DNA of 64,000 nucleotides from Hoeflea algicola (GTDB taxonomy: Bacteria > Pseudomonadota > Alphaproteobacteria > Rhizobiales > Rhizobiaceae): assembly GCF_026619415.1 (NCBI RefSeq), contig NZ_JAOVZR010000001.1, positions 2,597,501 through 2,661,500 on the forward strand, read 5' to 3'. A program made the position numbers and the translations under genes. Positions 22,350 to 32,624 of the stretch are shown in pieces. The notes under the pieces were generated by a model. The model saw only the letters and a list, made by a program, of their open reading frames with translations, had not been told where the DNA came from and did no database searches. How positions within the stretch are numbered: the first letter of the stretch is position 1; each line of letters opens with the position of its first letter.

Positions 22350-22464
22350 CCTCCCACACGGCGAAAATCAGACGAACTCTCTGGCAATAGCCACCGCTTA
22401 AGAAAGAACCTCTGCCGGTTCACCGCTACGCTCAAGCCCTGTCGATGAACCCGAGGGCGCCGCC

Positions 22465-23949
22465 GTGTCAGCTGATCCATCCTATTTCAAAACCACTTCC
22501 TGGAACCTGCGGGATCCCGCCTTGCTGCGCGGATTTTCCTATATCGGCGGCCGCTGGTCGGCTGGTGCCAAAGCGCGCACATTTGCTGTCACCAATCCGG
22601 CCGACGCCAGCCATCTCGGCGATGTAGCAAGCCTTTCGTCCGCCGACAGCGCAACAGCCATCGATGCCGCACAGAACGCCTTTGGCGCCTGGTCTGGCCT
22701 GTTGCCGCAGCAACGCTCCAGCCTGCTGCGCCGCTGGTATGAATTGATGATTGAGCACAAGGAAGACCTCGCGCAGATCATGACGCTCGAACAGGGCAAG
22801 CCGATCTCCGAAGCCCGTGGTGAAATTGATTACGGCGCATCCTTTGCCGAATTCTACGCCGAGGAAGCCAAGCGCCCCAACATCGAAAGCGTCACCTCGC
22901 ATCTGCCCGATGCCGAGGTCGAGGTCTGGCGCGAGCCGGTGGGTGTCGCAGCGCTGATCACACCGTGGAATTTCCCGTCCGCAATGCTGACACGGAAGGC
23001 AGGCGCAGCGCTTGCCGCCGGCTGCACCATTGTCGCCCACCCTTCCGCACAAACGCCCTATTCGGCGCTGGCGCTGGCCGAACTTGCCGAGCGCGCGGGT
23101 TTTCCCGCCGGGGTCTTCAATGTCGTCACCGGCGATGCCGCCACCGTCGTTAAGCCGTGGATGAAGGACAAGCGAATCCGCGCTGTCTCGTTCACCGGGT
23201 CGACCGAAATCGGTAAGCTGCTCTACCGCCAGGGCGCAGACACCGTAAAGCGGCTGGTGCTCGAACTCGGCGGCCACGCCCCGTTCATCGCCTTCGCCGA
23301 CGCCGATCTCGACCAGATCGTCGGAGAAGCCATCAAGGCGAAATTCGCCACTTCAGGACAGGATTGCCTGGGCGCCAACCGTTTCTTTATCGAGCGGTCA
23401 ATCTATGACGCATTCTGCGCCCGTTTTGCCGCCGCCGCCAAGGCGTTGACGGTTGGCAACGGCCTCGACGATCCCGATCTCGGCCCCTTGATGAATGAAA
23501 GCGCAATTGCCAAGCAGCAAGAACATGTGGCGGACGCCATCGCCCGGGGCGCAAAACTTCTCACCGGCGGAAAATGTCACCAGGCTGGCCCATTGTTTTT
23601 CGAGCCGACCGTGCTTGCCGATGTTTCCGCCGAGGCGCTCATCATGAATGAGGAAACCTTCGGCCCGGTTGCCGCCATTGCGCCCTTCGACAGCGAGGAG
23701 GAGGTCATCGCCCGCGCTAATGATACCGAGTACGGGCTCGTCGCCTATCTCCACACCCAAGACCCGCGCCGGATATACCGGGCCAGCCGGTCGTTGCAGT
23801 TTGGCATGGTCGCGATCAACCGCACCAAGGTCACCGGCGCGCCGATACCGTTTGGCGGCATGAAACAATCAGGGCTCGGGCGAGAAGGCTCGCGGCTCGG
23901 CATGGAAGCATTTACCGACGTCAAATATGTCTGCCGCGATTGGGCATGA
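22465..23949 (+). CDS. doeC: Aldehyde dehydrogenase of ectoine degradation (aspartate-semialdehyde type)
   Basis: NAD(P)-dependent aldehyde dehydrogenase of 494 residues. The catalytic Cys is in GQDCLGANRF and the general-base Glu in LELGGHAPFIAF; the cofactor region TPWNFPSAMLTRK and FTGSTEIG are conserved. In this pathway DoeC (Ssd) oxidises aspartate semialdehyde to aspartate after transamination. The start is a GTG with GAGGGC upstream. Next to doeD, with which it makes the last two steps. Confidence 0.87.
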   Translation: MSADPSYFKTTSWNLRDPALLRGFSYIGGRWSAGAKARTFAVTNPADASHLGDVASLSSADSATAIDAAQNAFGAWSGLLPQQRSSLLRRWYELMIEHKEDLAQIMTLEQGKPISEARGEIDYGASFAEFYAEEAKRPNIESVTSHLPDAEVEVWREPVGVAALITPWNFPSAMLTRKAGAALAAGCTIVAHPSAQTPYSALALAELAERAGFPAGVFNVVTGDAATVVKPWMKDKRIRAVSFTGSTEIGKLLYRQGADTVKRLVLELGGHAPFIAFADADLDQIVGEAIKAKFATSGQDCLGANRFFIERSIYDAFCARFAAAAKALTVGNGLDDPDLGPLMNESAIAKQQEHVADAIARGAKLLTGGKCHQAGPLFFEPTVLADVSAEALIMNEETFGPVAAIAPFDSEEEVIARANDTEYGLVAYLHTQDPRRIYRASRSLQFGMVAINRTKVTGAPIPFGGMKQSGLGREGSRLGMEAFTDVKYVCRDWA

Positions 23950-23972
23950 CGCAAATTCGAAAGGAAACGACA

Positions 23973-25342
23973 ATGTTGCGCAACGACCAGCTTGACCAGT
24001 GGGATCACGATCATTTCTTCCACCCATCGACCCATCTGGGGCAATTCGCCCGCGGTGAGTTGAAAAACCGCATCGTCACCGGCGGTGAAGGGGTCTACAT
24101 CACCGATCGCGACGGTAACCGTCTACTCGATGCCTTTGCCGGCCTCTACTGCGTCAACATCGGCTATGGCCGCCAGGAAGTTGCGGACGCGATTGCCGCT
24201 CAGGCCAAGGAGCTGGCCTATTACCACTCCTATGTCGGTCACGGCACCGAAGCATCGGTGACGCTTGCCAAGATGGTCATTGACCGTGCGCCCGAAAACA
24301 TGAGCCGGGTCTATTTCGGCCTCTCGGGTTCGGATGCCAATGAGACCAACATCAAGCTGATCTGGTACTACAACAATATTCTCGGCCGGCCGCAGAAGAA
24401 GAAGATCATCTCGCGCTGGCGCGGCTATCACGGCTCGGGCCTGATGACCGGCTCGCTGACCGGGCTTGAGCTGTTTCACAAGAAATTCGATCTGCCGCTA
24501 TCGCAGGTGCTCCACACCGAAGCACCGTATTATTACCGCCGCGAAGATCTTTCGATGTCGGAAGCCGATTTTGTCGCCCATTGCGCCAGTGAACTCGAAG
24601 CCATGATCGAACGTGAAGGCGCCGACACCATTGCCGCCTTCATCGGCGAACCGGTGCTTGGTACTGGCGGCATCGTACCGCCGCCCGCAGGCTACTGGGC
24701 TGCGATTCAGGCTGTCTTGAAGAAGCACGACATCCTTCTGGTCGCTGACGAGGTGGTGACTGCATTCGGACGTCTGGGGTCAATGATGGGATCGACCCAT
24801 TACGGCATGGAGCCGGATATCATCACCATCGCCAAGGGTCTCACCTCAGCCTATGCGCCGATGTCGGGCTCGATCATTTCCGAAAAGGTCTGGAAAGTGC
24901 TCGAACAAGGCACTGACGAATTTGGTGCTATCGGCCATGGATGGACCTATTCCGCCCACCCGATCGGGCTGCAGCCGGCGTTGCCAACCTCAAGCTGATT
25001 GACAAGCTCGGCCTCGTCGCCAACGCCAATGATATCGGCGCCTACTTCAACAAGGGCATGGCTGATGCCATCGGCAGCCACAAGAATGTCGGCGACATCC
25101 GCGGCGAAGGCATGCTGTGCGCTGTCGAACTTGTCGAGGAAAAGGACAACCGCGTTTTCTACGATCCGGCAAAGAAAATCGGCCCGTCGATTGCCGCTGC
25201 CCTGCTGAAGCGCGGCGTTATTGGCCGGGCCATGCCACAGGGCGACATCATCGGCTTTGCGCCGCCGCTTTGCCTCACCCGCGAAGAAGCCGACACGGTC
25301 ATCGCCGCGTCTGCCGACGCCATCAAGGAAGTCTGCGGCTGA
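23973..25342 (+). pseudogene. doeD: 2,4-diaminobutyrate transaminase, one-base frameshift
   Basis: Class III aminotransferase (DoeD/Atf) that turns 2,4-diaminobutyrate into aspartate semialdehyde. The ATG at 23973 has AAGGAA upstream. The first frame covers the PLP-binding core, including the Lys in TIAKGLTSAY, then stops at 24998. The remainder continues in another frame from about 24968 (AAGVANLKLIDKLG...) to the stop at 25342. Restoring a C between 24967 and 24968 gives HPIGAAAGVANLKLI, the sequence expected for the family, so a single-base deletion is the simplest explanation. Either the gene is inactivated or the assembly has an error. Full length would be about 457 residues. Confidence 0.85.
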
Positions 25343-25377
25343 ACCTGAGTTGATCTCAACCAGTGCAAAGAAACCAA

Positions 25378-25411
25378 GGGCCAGCTCCCCCCGGAGCTGG
25401 TCCTTTTTTAT
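25378..25411 (+). terminator. Rho-independent terminator after doeD
   Basis: GGGCCAGCTCC pairs with GGAGCTGGTCC (one G-T pair) around a CCCC loop, followed by TTTTTTA. It ends the asnC-doeC-doeD transcript. Confidence 0.9.
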
Positions 25412-25503
25412 CTGCGCCGCGCGCCGCACCACGACTGCATCCCGATAGAAATTATGGCCGCAGACGAATTGTCCGAATTGTTGTTTGTCTATAGAAGGGC
25501 CCG

Positions 25504-26496
25504 ATGGAACAGCGTCAGTTAGGAAAATCGGGCCTCAGGGTTTCGGCAATAGGGCTCGGATGCTGGAACTTTGCGGGGCCCTACGGGCCCACCACCGAGC
25601 AGGAAAGCCATGAGACCCTGGCCTGTGCCAAGGATCTTGGGGTAAGCCTGATCGACACCTCAAACGTCTATGGCATGGGCGTCTCCGAGACGGTGATCGG
25701 CAATTATCTCCGCAAGAACCCGGGACACTTCAAGATTGCCACCAAAGCCGGCATTTGCCGCGATTCTTCCACCGGCGCCCGGCACTTTGACAACTCGGCA
25801 GGACATCTCAGAAGCGAGCTTGTAGGCTCTCTCAAGAGGCTCGGCGTCGATCATGTCGATCTCTTCTATATCCACCGCCGCGAGGCAGACCTCCCGATCG
25901 AGGAAGTCGTTGAAACGCTTTTGCAATTCAAGCAGGAAGGCAAGATTGGCGGCTTCGGCTTTTCGGAAATTGCTCCCGCCTCGCTCAAACTGGCCCATGC
26001 TGTGGCTCCGGTAACGGCAGTGCAAAGCGAATATTCACTGTGGAGCCGTCAGCCGGAACTTGGAATGGTTCAGGCCTGCAACGACCTCGGCGTTGCCTTC
26101 GTAGCTTTTTGCCCGCTCGGACGTGGCATCTTCGCCGCCCAGGCTCCAGATCGGGCGAATTTCGGTGAAGCCGATTTCCGAATAGCCAATCCGAGGTTCC
26201 TCGAACCCAATCTGACCCGCAACATCAACGTGGTGGCTCCGTTCAAGGACTATGCCCGCGACCTGGGAACCACACCGATAGCCCTGGCAATCGCCTGGCT
26301 TCTCTCGCGCGGTCAACACGTGATCCCGATTCCGGGCACACGTTCTGCCGTTCACCTCCAAGACTGCGCAAAAGGCGCCGATCTCAAACTTAATCAAGCC
26401 CAGTTGGCAGAAATAGAGCGGATCCTGCCCGCAGGTTTTGCCCATGGCGAGCGCTATTCACGCGATCAGTCGAGCGGCGTCGAAGGCTACTGCTGA
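25504..26496 (+). CDS. Aldo/keto reductase
   Basis: NADPH-dependent aldo/keto reductase, 330 residues. The catalytic tetrad is visible: Asp and Tyr in DTSNVYGMG, Lys in IATKAG and His in FYIHRREAD. The C-terminal cofactor segment IPIPGTRSAVHLQDCAKG is typical. Substrate unknown. It stands alone between the doeD terminator and the convergent ThuA gene. Confidence 0.88.
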   Translation: MEQRQLGKSGLRVSAIGLGCWNFAGPYGPTTEQESHETLACAKDLGVSLIDTSNVYGMGVSETVIGNYLRKNPGHFKIATKAGICRDSSTGARHFDNSAGHLRSELVGSLKRLGVDHVDLFYIHRREADLPIEEVVETLLQFKQEGKIGGFGFSEIAPASLKLAHAVAPVTAVQSEYSLWSRQPELGMVQACNDLGVAFVAFCPLGRGIFAAQAPDRANFGEADFRIANPRFLEPNLTRNINVVAPFKDYARDLGTTPIALAIAWLLSRGQHVIPIPGTRSAVHLQDCAKGADLKLNQAQLAEIERILPAGFAHGERYSRDQSSGVEGYC

Positions 26497-26585
26497 CAAT
26501 CCGACCAATCGAAGCAGCACGCGTCGCCCAATAGAACCGCTGCTCTCGCACCGTTTTCCGCCTCGTGAAATGAGTAGGCAGGTGC

Positions 26586-27290
26586 TCAATTCTGTCGTGC
26601 AGCCCACAGCGCACCACGGCGGATGATCTCTGTCACCTCAGGCACTTTCAGATCATCCAGTTCGTGGCCAATGGAGCAATAGAACACCCGCCCCTTGTCC
26701 CAACGCCGCTTCCAGACCACCGGAATGACCGTGCCCTCGATCCACCAGAGATGCTCACCGGAAAATGTCGTGGTGGCCAGAACATCGTTGGAGGGATCGA
26801 CCAGCATGTAATACTGCTCGGTTTTCAGACGGAAGCTGCGAATGCCCTCGACAATCGGGTCGGCCGGCTTGCAGATCGTGATTTCATGATCGATGTAATC
26901 CTCACGTGGCTGCAGATTATCCGGCCAGCCCGGCGGGTGGGCAACGAACTGACCGCCGATCAGGAAATGGTAGGTCGGCCGGTCGCGAAAGGCGTCGCCC
27001 ATATGGCCATGCCACCCGGCAATGCCGCAGCCCGCAGAGATCAGCGCCAGAAGTCCGTCTTCCTGCGGCTTGGTCATGGTGCCGAATTCCGGCCTGTGGC
27101 CAGACCGCGCCGAAGACCAGATCGGCGTGATCAAATCCAGATCCGCGAGATTATCGGGATTCTCCAGCGGTTCGAGCGTGTCGTAGACATCAACCTCGAA
27201 CCCGTTCTCACGGAGAAGTACCCGATACCAGTCACTGAATTCATGCGGCGCATGGCCTTGCCAACCGCCGACAAAAAGCGCTGCTTTCAT
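26586..27290 (-). CDS. ThuA-like (trehalose utilization) protein
   Basis: Protein of 234 residues with the ThuA fold (class I glutamine-amidotransferase-like). Conserved segments are SAGCGIAGWHGHMGDAF and PVVWKRRWDKGRVFYCSIGHELDD. ThuA-type proteins sit in sugar-catabolic operons and are linked to 3-keto-sugar metabolism, but the reaction here is not known. It starts on the stop of the preceding dehydrogenase gene (ATGA) and is the last gene of the ABC-importer operon. Confidence 0.82.
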   Translation of the reverse strand: MKAALFVGGWQGHAPHEFSDWYRVLLRENGFEVDVYDTLEPLENPDNLADLDLITPIWSSARSGHRPEFGTMTKPQEDGLLALISAGCGIAGWHGHMGDAFRDRPTYHFLIGGQFVAHPPGWPDNLQPREDYIDHEITICKPADPIVEGIRSFRLKTEQYYMLVDPSNDVLATTTFSGEHLWWIEGTVIPVVWKRRWDKGRVFYCSIGHELDDLKVPEVTEIIRRGALWAARQN

Positions 27291-28165
27291 ACCGATTTCT
27301 CCTTCATGAAACTCAAAATCGATGCCATGTCGCGCCCACCGTAACAGGCGGCAATTGCTTCCTTGAGAACGGACAGGGTAATTTCCGATTGCGGCATGGC
27401 AACGCCAAGCTGTCGTGCCAGATCGAGCGCGAAGCCCATGTCCTTGGCCGCGAGATCGACGGTGAACGAGACATCGTGCGCGCGCTCGTCGAGATACAGC
27501 GAGCGCCGGTATTTCAGCATGGGCGCGGCGGCAGCGGAATTCTCGATCACGTCATAGGCCGTGGCTTCGCCGATCCCCGCGCGCGCCGTCAGCGCGAGCG
27601 CTTCGCACAGCGTCTGGTTCAGCCCATGGATCAGCATGTTGACCGCAAGCTTCATGATGGCGCCATTTCCGCTGGCTCCCAGCCAGATGGTCTTGCGCCC
27701 CATGGCCGCAAACACAGCTTCCAACTCCGGAAAGTCTTCCTGACTGGCACCGGCCATGATCAACAGTTGGGCGACGCCTGCCGCTTCTGTCGCACCAGAT
27801 ACCGGAGCATCGACAAACCGCTTACCGCAAGTCTCGGCACAGGCTGCCAACTCTGCAACCAGCGCCGGGCTCATCGTCCCCATTTCAACAAGGGTCGCAG
27901 CGCCTTGTGTCGCGATCAGTCCCGAGTTTCCGAGGTAGACCGTCCGCGCCGCCGCGTCATCGGCCAGCATGGAGACAACCACGTCGCAACGCGATGCCAG
28001 ATCCGCAGGTGACCCCGCCACCCCCACTCCGCATTGCGCGGCCAGTTCCTCCGCTGCAGCCGCGCTGCGGTTCCAGACTGAAACCTCAAACCCGGCGCGC
28101 GCGCAATTTGCAGCCATTCGGCGGCCCATGCGACCTAGGCCTGCAAAGCCGAGCCCCACCGTCAA
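27287..28165 (-). CDS. 3-hydroxyisobutyrate dehydrogenase-family oxidoreductase
   Basis: Beta-hydroxyacid dehydrogenase of 292 residues with the N-terminal Rossmann motif GFAGLGRMGRRMA, substrate loop DAPVSGATEAA and catalytic Lys in NGAIMKLAVNML. It would oxidise a 3-hydroxy acid with NAD(P). The TTG start overlaps the ATPase stop (TTGA), with a GTG two codons later as alternative. It lies between the ABC ATPase and ThuA genes. Confidence 0.85.
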   Translation of the reverse strand: MTVGLGFAGLGRMGRRMAANCARAGFEVSVWNRSAAAAEELAAQCGVGVAGSPADLASRCDVVVSMLADDAAARTVYLGNSGLIATQGAATLVEMGTMSPALVAELAACAETCGKRFVDAPVSGATEAAGVAQLLIMAGASQEDFPELEAVFAAMGRKTIWLGASGNGAIMKLAVNMLIHGLNQTLCEALALTARAGIGEATAYDVIENSAAAAPMLKYRRSLYLDERAHDVSFTVDLAAKDMGFALDLARQLGVAMPQSEITLSVLKEAIAACYGGRDMASILSFMKEKSV

Positions 28166-29679
28166 GCCGCCCGTGTATCGCTGCCATTCAGGCCGGAAAT
28201 CGCCTGAACAAGGCTGTCCTCGGTAACTTCCTCCGAGGTGAATTCACGCATGATCCGGCCGCTATACATGGCGACGATCCGGTCCGAGACATGCAGCACT
28301 TCCGGCATTTCCGATGAGATGACAATGACGGCATAACCTTGCGACGCCAGATCGCGGATCAGGTTGTGGATCTCCGATTTCGAGCCCACATCAATACCGC
28401 GCGTCGGCTCATCGACGATCAGCACCCTGGGGCGCATTGACAGCCATTTGCCGATCACGATCTTCTGTTGATTGCCACCCGACAAATTGCCGGCCAATTG
28501 TTTCCAGCTAGGTGTCTTGATCTCCAGCCTGTCGCGGTATTGGTCGAAGATTGCGATCTCTGCGCCGTCCGAGACGAAAGGCCCTGCGGTAAGGTCGCCG
28601 ACTTGCGGCAACGTCATGTTATCGCGGCAGTTCATGCCGAGCACCAGGCCTTGTTCCTTCCGGTCTTCGGGCACCAGTGAAATACCCTGACTGATGGCAT
28701 CGACCGGCGAGGTGATATCCACTTCCTTGCCGTCCAGAAAGATCTGCCCCGCGGTGGGGGTTCGCAACCCGAAAAGCGTCTCGGCGATCTCGGTACGGCC
28801 GGCGCCGACCAGTCCGTAAAAGCCCAGGACTTCACCGGCGCGTACTTTGAAAGTGACGTCATTGTACAGCGTACCGCAGCACAGCCCCCGCACCTCAAGC
28901 GCAACCTCGCCATATTCATGGTCCCTGACGTTACGGGACAGATCGAGCTTGCGCCCGATCATCAGTTGGGTGACGTCCTCTTCACTGGTCTTGGCCGTCT
29001 CGAGCGTGCCGCGATACTGGCCATCGCGCAGCACCGAGATCCGGTCGGTGATCTTGAAAATCTCTTCCATTCGATGGGAAATATAGATGATCGCCACACC
29101 TCGGGATTTCAGGGCATCGATAACTTCGAACAGCACCACCTTTTCCGCGTCCGTCAGCGATGCGGTCGGCTCATCGAATATGACCGCCTTGGCCTCATGG
29201 GTCAGTGCACGAGCTATTTCCACCATCTGCTGGTTGGCAATCGACAGGTCGCCGACCTTGGTCTTGGCATCGAAAGAGACTTTGAGACGCTGCAGGATCG
29301 CATTGGTCTGATTGAAAAGCGTCTGCCAGTCGACAAGCCCGAAGCGCTTGCGCGGCAATTCGCCGAGATAGATATTCTCGGCGACCGTCAGTTCCTTGGC
29401 GAGACTGAGTTCCTGGTGGATGAACACGATACCTTTGTGTTTTGCATCCAGCGGCGAGGCCATGACCACCGGTTTTTCGCTGACGATGATCCGGCCCTCA
29501 TTAGGTTGATGAATACCTCCAAGAACCTTCATCAGTGTTGATTTTCCGGCGCCGTTCTCGCCCATCAGAGCATGCACTTCGCCGGGCATCACCTCAAAGG
29601 AAACGCCATCGAGCGCACGCACACCGGGGAAGGTCTTGACGATATTCTCCAGACGAAGTGCAGCTTACTGTACACTCAT
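28162..29679 (-). pseudogene. Ribose-type ABC transporter ATPase with a stop at codon 5
   Basis: Double-NBD sugar importer ATPase (RbsA/MglA class). The natural start, an ATG at 29679 overlapping the permease stop as ATGA, reads M-S-V-Q and then TAA (29667-29665). The same frame continues with a normal family N-terminus (AALRLENIVKTFPGVRALDG) and is open to 28162. Domain 1 has Walker A GENGAGKST and Walker B AVIFDEPTASL; domain 2 has LSGGNQQKIVIGKWL and VLIVDEPTRGIDVG. Restart at the GTG at 29622 would give 486 residues but lacks the A-loop aromatic of KTFPGV and has no visible ribosome site. A nonsense mutation is likeliest; translational reinitiation is possible. Confidence 0.75.
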
Positions 29680-30677
29680 ACCTTCAACTCCCCTTTGGCC
29701 TTGACGTTGAGTTGCCGGTCGAGAAACAGCACCGCAACCAGGATCAGGCCGATCACCAGATTAACGGTCTCGGTTCCGGCACCGATATAGCCAAGCCCCT
29801 TGCGCAACAGTTGGATGGCGATGATGCCGCCAAGTGTCGAGATGATCGATCCGGATCCGCCGGCGAGCTTGGTGCCACCAAGCACGACCGCGGTGATCGC
29901 CCAGAGCTCGAATAGTTCACCATCATTGGGATTGACCGATCCGCTCTCGGAGTAGAACACCACCGCCGAGAGTGCGGCCAGAAACCCGATCAGCATGAAG
30001 TTGATCATCATGTGCGGGCCCACCCGGATGCCGGCATTGACCGCAGCATCACGGTTGTCGCCGATGGCATATACGTTGCGGCCATGCACCGTGCGGTTCA
30101 TCAGGAACCAGAGTGCGGCGGTGGCCGCCACCAGAAACCAGGTCGCCGTGTGCAGCCCGAGAAATTGCGCTTCGGCGAAATCGACCAGTGTCCAGTTGAG
30201 GTTCGAGGTCGGATTCTCGCCATTATACATGAACACCAGCCCCCGAAAGCCGAGCATTGAACCGAGGGTAACGATGAACGCGTCGACGCCGGTTTTCCAG
30301 ACGATGAGCCCGTTGACGGCTCCGAGGACTGTTCCCGTCAACAGCGCCAGCGCCCAGGAAATCGGGATCACCCAGTCGCCCAGTCCCGCGAAAATCGGCC
30401 AGGTCATGCTGTCGAGCAGCACAACCGCCGACAAGGCATAGGTGGCGCCTACGCTCAGGTCGATATTGCCGTTGATCATGATCACCGTCATGCCCAGCGC
30501 AATGATGCCGATCGGTGCGGATTGCTTGAACAGAAGCAGCATGTTGTCGGCATCCATGAAGGCGCCTTCAGACAGCGAGAGATATTTGCCGGTAATCGAA
30601 AAGAAAATCAGCTCGAAGACGATGAAGCCCCAGATGGCGCCCTGCTTGAGAAGACGGGATTTGGTTTCGTTTTGCAT
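29676..30677 (-). CDS. Ribose-type ABC transporter permease 2
   Basis: RbsC/BPD_transp_2 family permease of 333 residues, 8-10 hydrophobic helices. The family signature is INGNIDLSVGATYALSAVVLLDS, and VVLGGTKLAGGSGSI is the late motif. The start is the ATG at 30677, 11 bases after the upstream permease stop; the frame is open further upstream only inside that gene. The stop overlaps the ATPase start. Confidence 0.9.
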   Translation of the reverse strand: MQNETKSRLLKQGAIWGFIVFELIFFSITGKYLSLSEGAFMDADNMLLLFKQSAPIGIIALGMTVIMINGNIDLSVGATYALSAVVLLDSMTWPIFAGLGDWVIPISWALALLTGTVLGAVNGLIVWKTGVDAFIVTLGSMLGFRGLVFMYNGENPTSNLNWTLVDFAEAQFLGLHTATWFLVAATAALWFLMNRTVHGRNVYAIGDNRDAAVNAGIRVGPHMMINFMLIGFLAALSAVVFYSESGSVNPNDGELFELWAITAVVLGGTKLAGGSGSIISTLGGIIAIQLLRKGLGYIGAGTETVNLVIGLILVAVLFLDRQLNVKAKGELKV

Positions 30678-30687
30678 CAATCCGTCC

Positions 30688-31662
30688 TCATGCGATCGGT
30701 GACCAGAGCCGGCCACGCTTGGCCGCAATATCGAGCCAGACGGCCAGAATGATGATGATCCAGGTCACCACATATTGGGCATAAAACTGCAGCCCCACGA
30801 GAAGCAGTCCATTCTGGATGAAGCCCAGGATTAAAACCCCGATGATGGTCTTGAAGATGGTTCCGGACCCGCCAAGCAGGGAGGTGCCACCCAGAATAAC
30901 AGCGGCCAGAACTTCAAGTTCCAGCCCCTGCCCGACCGTGTTCTGGCTCCCCAGGCTCCGGCTCGCCTGGATCAATCCTGCGGTTGCTACGCAGAAGGAG
31001 GAAAGCACATAGCAGCCAAACACGATCCGCGCCCGGCGAATGCCGGAGAAGGTCGCGGCAACCCCATTGCCCCCCACAGCATAGACTTTCCGGCCGAATG
31101 GCGTCTTTGCCAGAACAATCCCGAGCACGGATGCGATCAGGCCGAAAATGAGGATGGGCACCGGGATTCCCAGGAAATCGCCCTGTCCGAACACCGAAAA
31201 CCAGGTTCGGCCCTTGTCGGCGATGTCCATGTTCTTGCCGCCCGAATAGGTCAGCGTCAGGCCGTGTATCGCCGACAACATGCCCAGGGTGACAATAAGG
31301 GAATTGAGTTTGAGATAACCGACAAGAAATCCAATGAACGCGCCCAGACACAGCGTCATCGCAAACATCGCCGGAATCGCCAAGGCCGGGCCCAGCGTGT
31401 CATGCAGGTCGAGCACCACGATCGCCGAAAACGACATCATGGAGCCAACAGAAAGATCTAGGTTTCCGCTGATCACCACAAAAGTCACCCCAAGCGCCAT
31501 CACCCCAAGAATCGCCGATGAGCGCACCACACCCATGATGTTTTCCGGAGAGACAAAGCGTTCATTGGCGATCGTGAACCCGATCATGAAGAGAACAAAC
31601 GCAACCAGAATTCCCTGTTTTGCCAGAAGAGCCCCGATATCCGATCTGGTCAAACCAGCCAT
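30688..31662 (-). CDS. Ribose-type ABC transporter permease 1
   Basis: Second BPD_transp_2 permease, 324 residues, with the signature ISGNLDLSVGSMMSFSAIVVLDL and the late motif ILGGTSLLGGSGTI. The ATG at 31662 has AAGGA upstream (GGAAGGACAAC), which decides the start over an earlier frame opening. It pairs with permease 2 to form the importer channel. Confidence 0.9.
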   Translation of the reverse strand: MAGLTRSDIGALLAKQGILVAFVLFMIGFTIANERFVSPENIMGVVRSSAILGVMALGVTFVVISGNLDLSVGSMMSFSAIVVLDLHDTLGPALAIPAMFAMTLCLGAFIGFLVGYLKLNSLIVTLGMLSAIHGLTLTYSGGKNMDIADKGRTWFSVFGQGDFLGIPVPILIFGLIASVLGIVLAKTPFGRKVYAVGGNGVAATFSGIRRARIVFGCYVLSSFCVATAGLIQASRSLGSQNTVGQGLELEVLAAVILGGTSLLGGSGTIFKTIIGVLILGFIQNGLLLVGLQFYAQYVVTWIIIILAVWLDIAAKRGRLWSPIA

Positions 31663-31745
31663 GTTGTCCTTCCTTCCAATTTCCATCTCCCCTGCATGGC
31701 ACATAGATAACCGTGACCTGCTCGCTTCGTATCAATCTGAAGTCG

Positions 31746-32543
31746 TCAGACCAGAACCATACCGCCATCAATCATGACGATTTGCCCGGTCATGTAGTCA
31801 CTGTCCGGCGACGCAAGAAAAGTCGTCGTTCCGGTTATGTCACGTGGGTTGGCGACCCGCCCCTTGAGAATGTCGGCGGCGAATTCCTCCATCGCCTGGC
31901 CCGGCTTTTCCGCAGCCCCGATACTCAACAGATCCTGATCCACCTGTTCCCACATTTCCGTCGCCACGACGCCAGGCGCAAATCCGGTGACGGTTATGTT
32001 GTGCTTTGCCAGATCACGGGCGCCCGATTGCGTCAGGGACACAACCGCCCATTTGCTGGCGCAATAGGGCGCTACATTGTCGAACCCTTGGCGGCTTGCG
32101 ACCGAGGCGGTGTTGATGATCTTGCCACCGGTTCCCTGGGCAATCATCTGGCGCGCGGCTTCCTGCATGCCGATCATGCATCCAAGCCCGTTGACGCCCA
32201 TGATGAAATTCCAGTTGCTCTCGGTAACGTCGAGAAAATTCATTGGCTTGTTGACGCCGGCATTGTTGAAGCAGACATCCAGCTTGCCGAACCTGTCGAC
32301 CGCGTGGGCGATCATCGCGCGAACCTGGAAACGATCGGTAACATCGACGGTCGCATCGGTAACCTTGCCACCGCCGGCCATGGCACGAGCGGCATTTTGC
32401 TCTGCCACCTCGGCAACCTTCGCCCCGTCAATATCAGCGAAACAAACGTCGGCGCCTTCATCAAGCAACGCCTCTCCGATGGCGCGGCCAATGCCACGTG
32501 CCGCACCGGTGACGATACAAGACCGCCCGGAAACCCGCCCCAT
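31746..32543 (-). CDS. SDR oxidoreductase, polyol-dehydrogenase-like
   Basis: Short-chain dehydrogenase, 265 residues, with cofactor motif TGAARGIG (12-19), an Asp-containing strand end (CFADIDG) favouring NAD, catalytic Ser147 and Tyr160-x-x-x-Lys164. It closely resembles the SDR at 35641 through GMQEAARQMIAQG, the WEQ-x-D-x-DL segment and DSDYMTGQ. These features recall sorbitol/galactitol dehydrogenases; substrate not proven. It is encoded between the binding-protein and permease genes of one operon. Confidence 0.85.
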   Translation of the reverse strand: MGRVSGRSCIVTGAARGIGRAIGEALLDEGADVCFADIDGAKVAEVAEQNAARAMAGGGKVTDATVDVTDRFQVRAMIAHAVDRFGKLDVCFNNAGVNKPMNFLDVTESNWNFIMGVNGLGCMIGMQEAARQMIAQGTGGKIINTASVASRQGFDNVAPYCASKWAVVSLTQSGARDLAKHNITVTGFAPGVVATEMWEQVDQDLLSIGAAEKPGQAMEEFAADILKGRVANPRDITGTTTFLASPDSDYMTGQIVMIDGGMVLV

Positions 32544-32624
32544 GCTTACCTCCCTGGTTACATGGTCTTCATAAGAATAAATCCGGACGCGGAAACCTCC
32601 GCGCCCGGAGCAGGTCTTTTCGGA

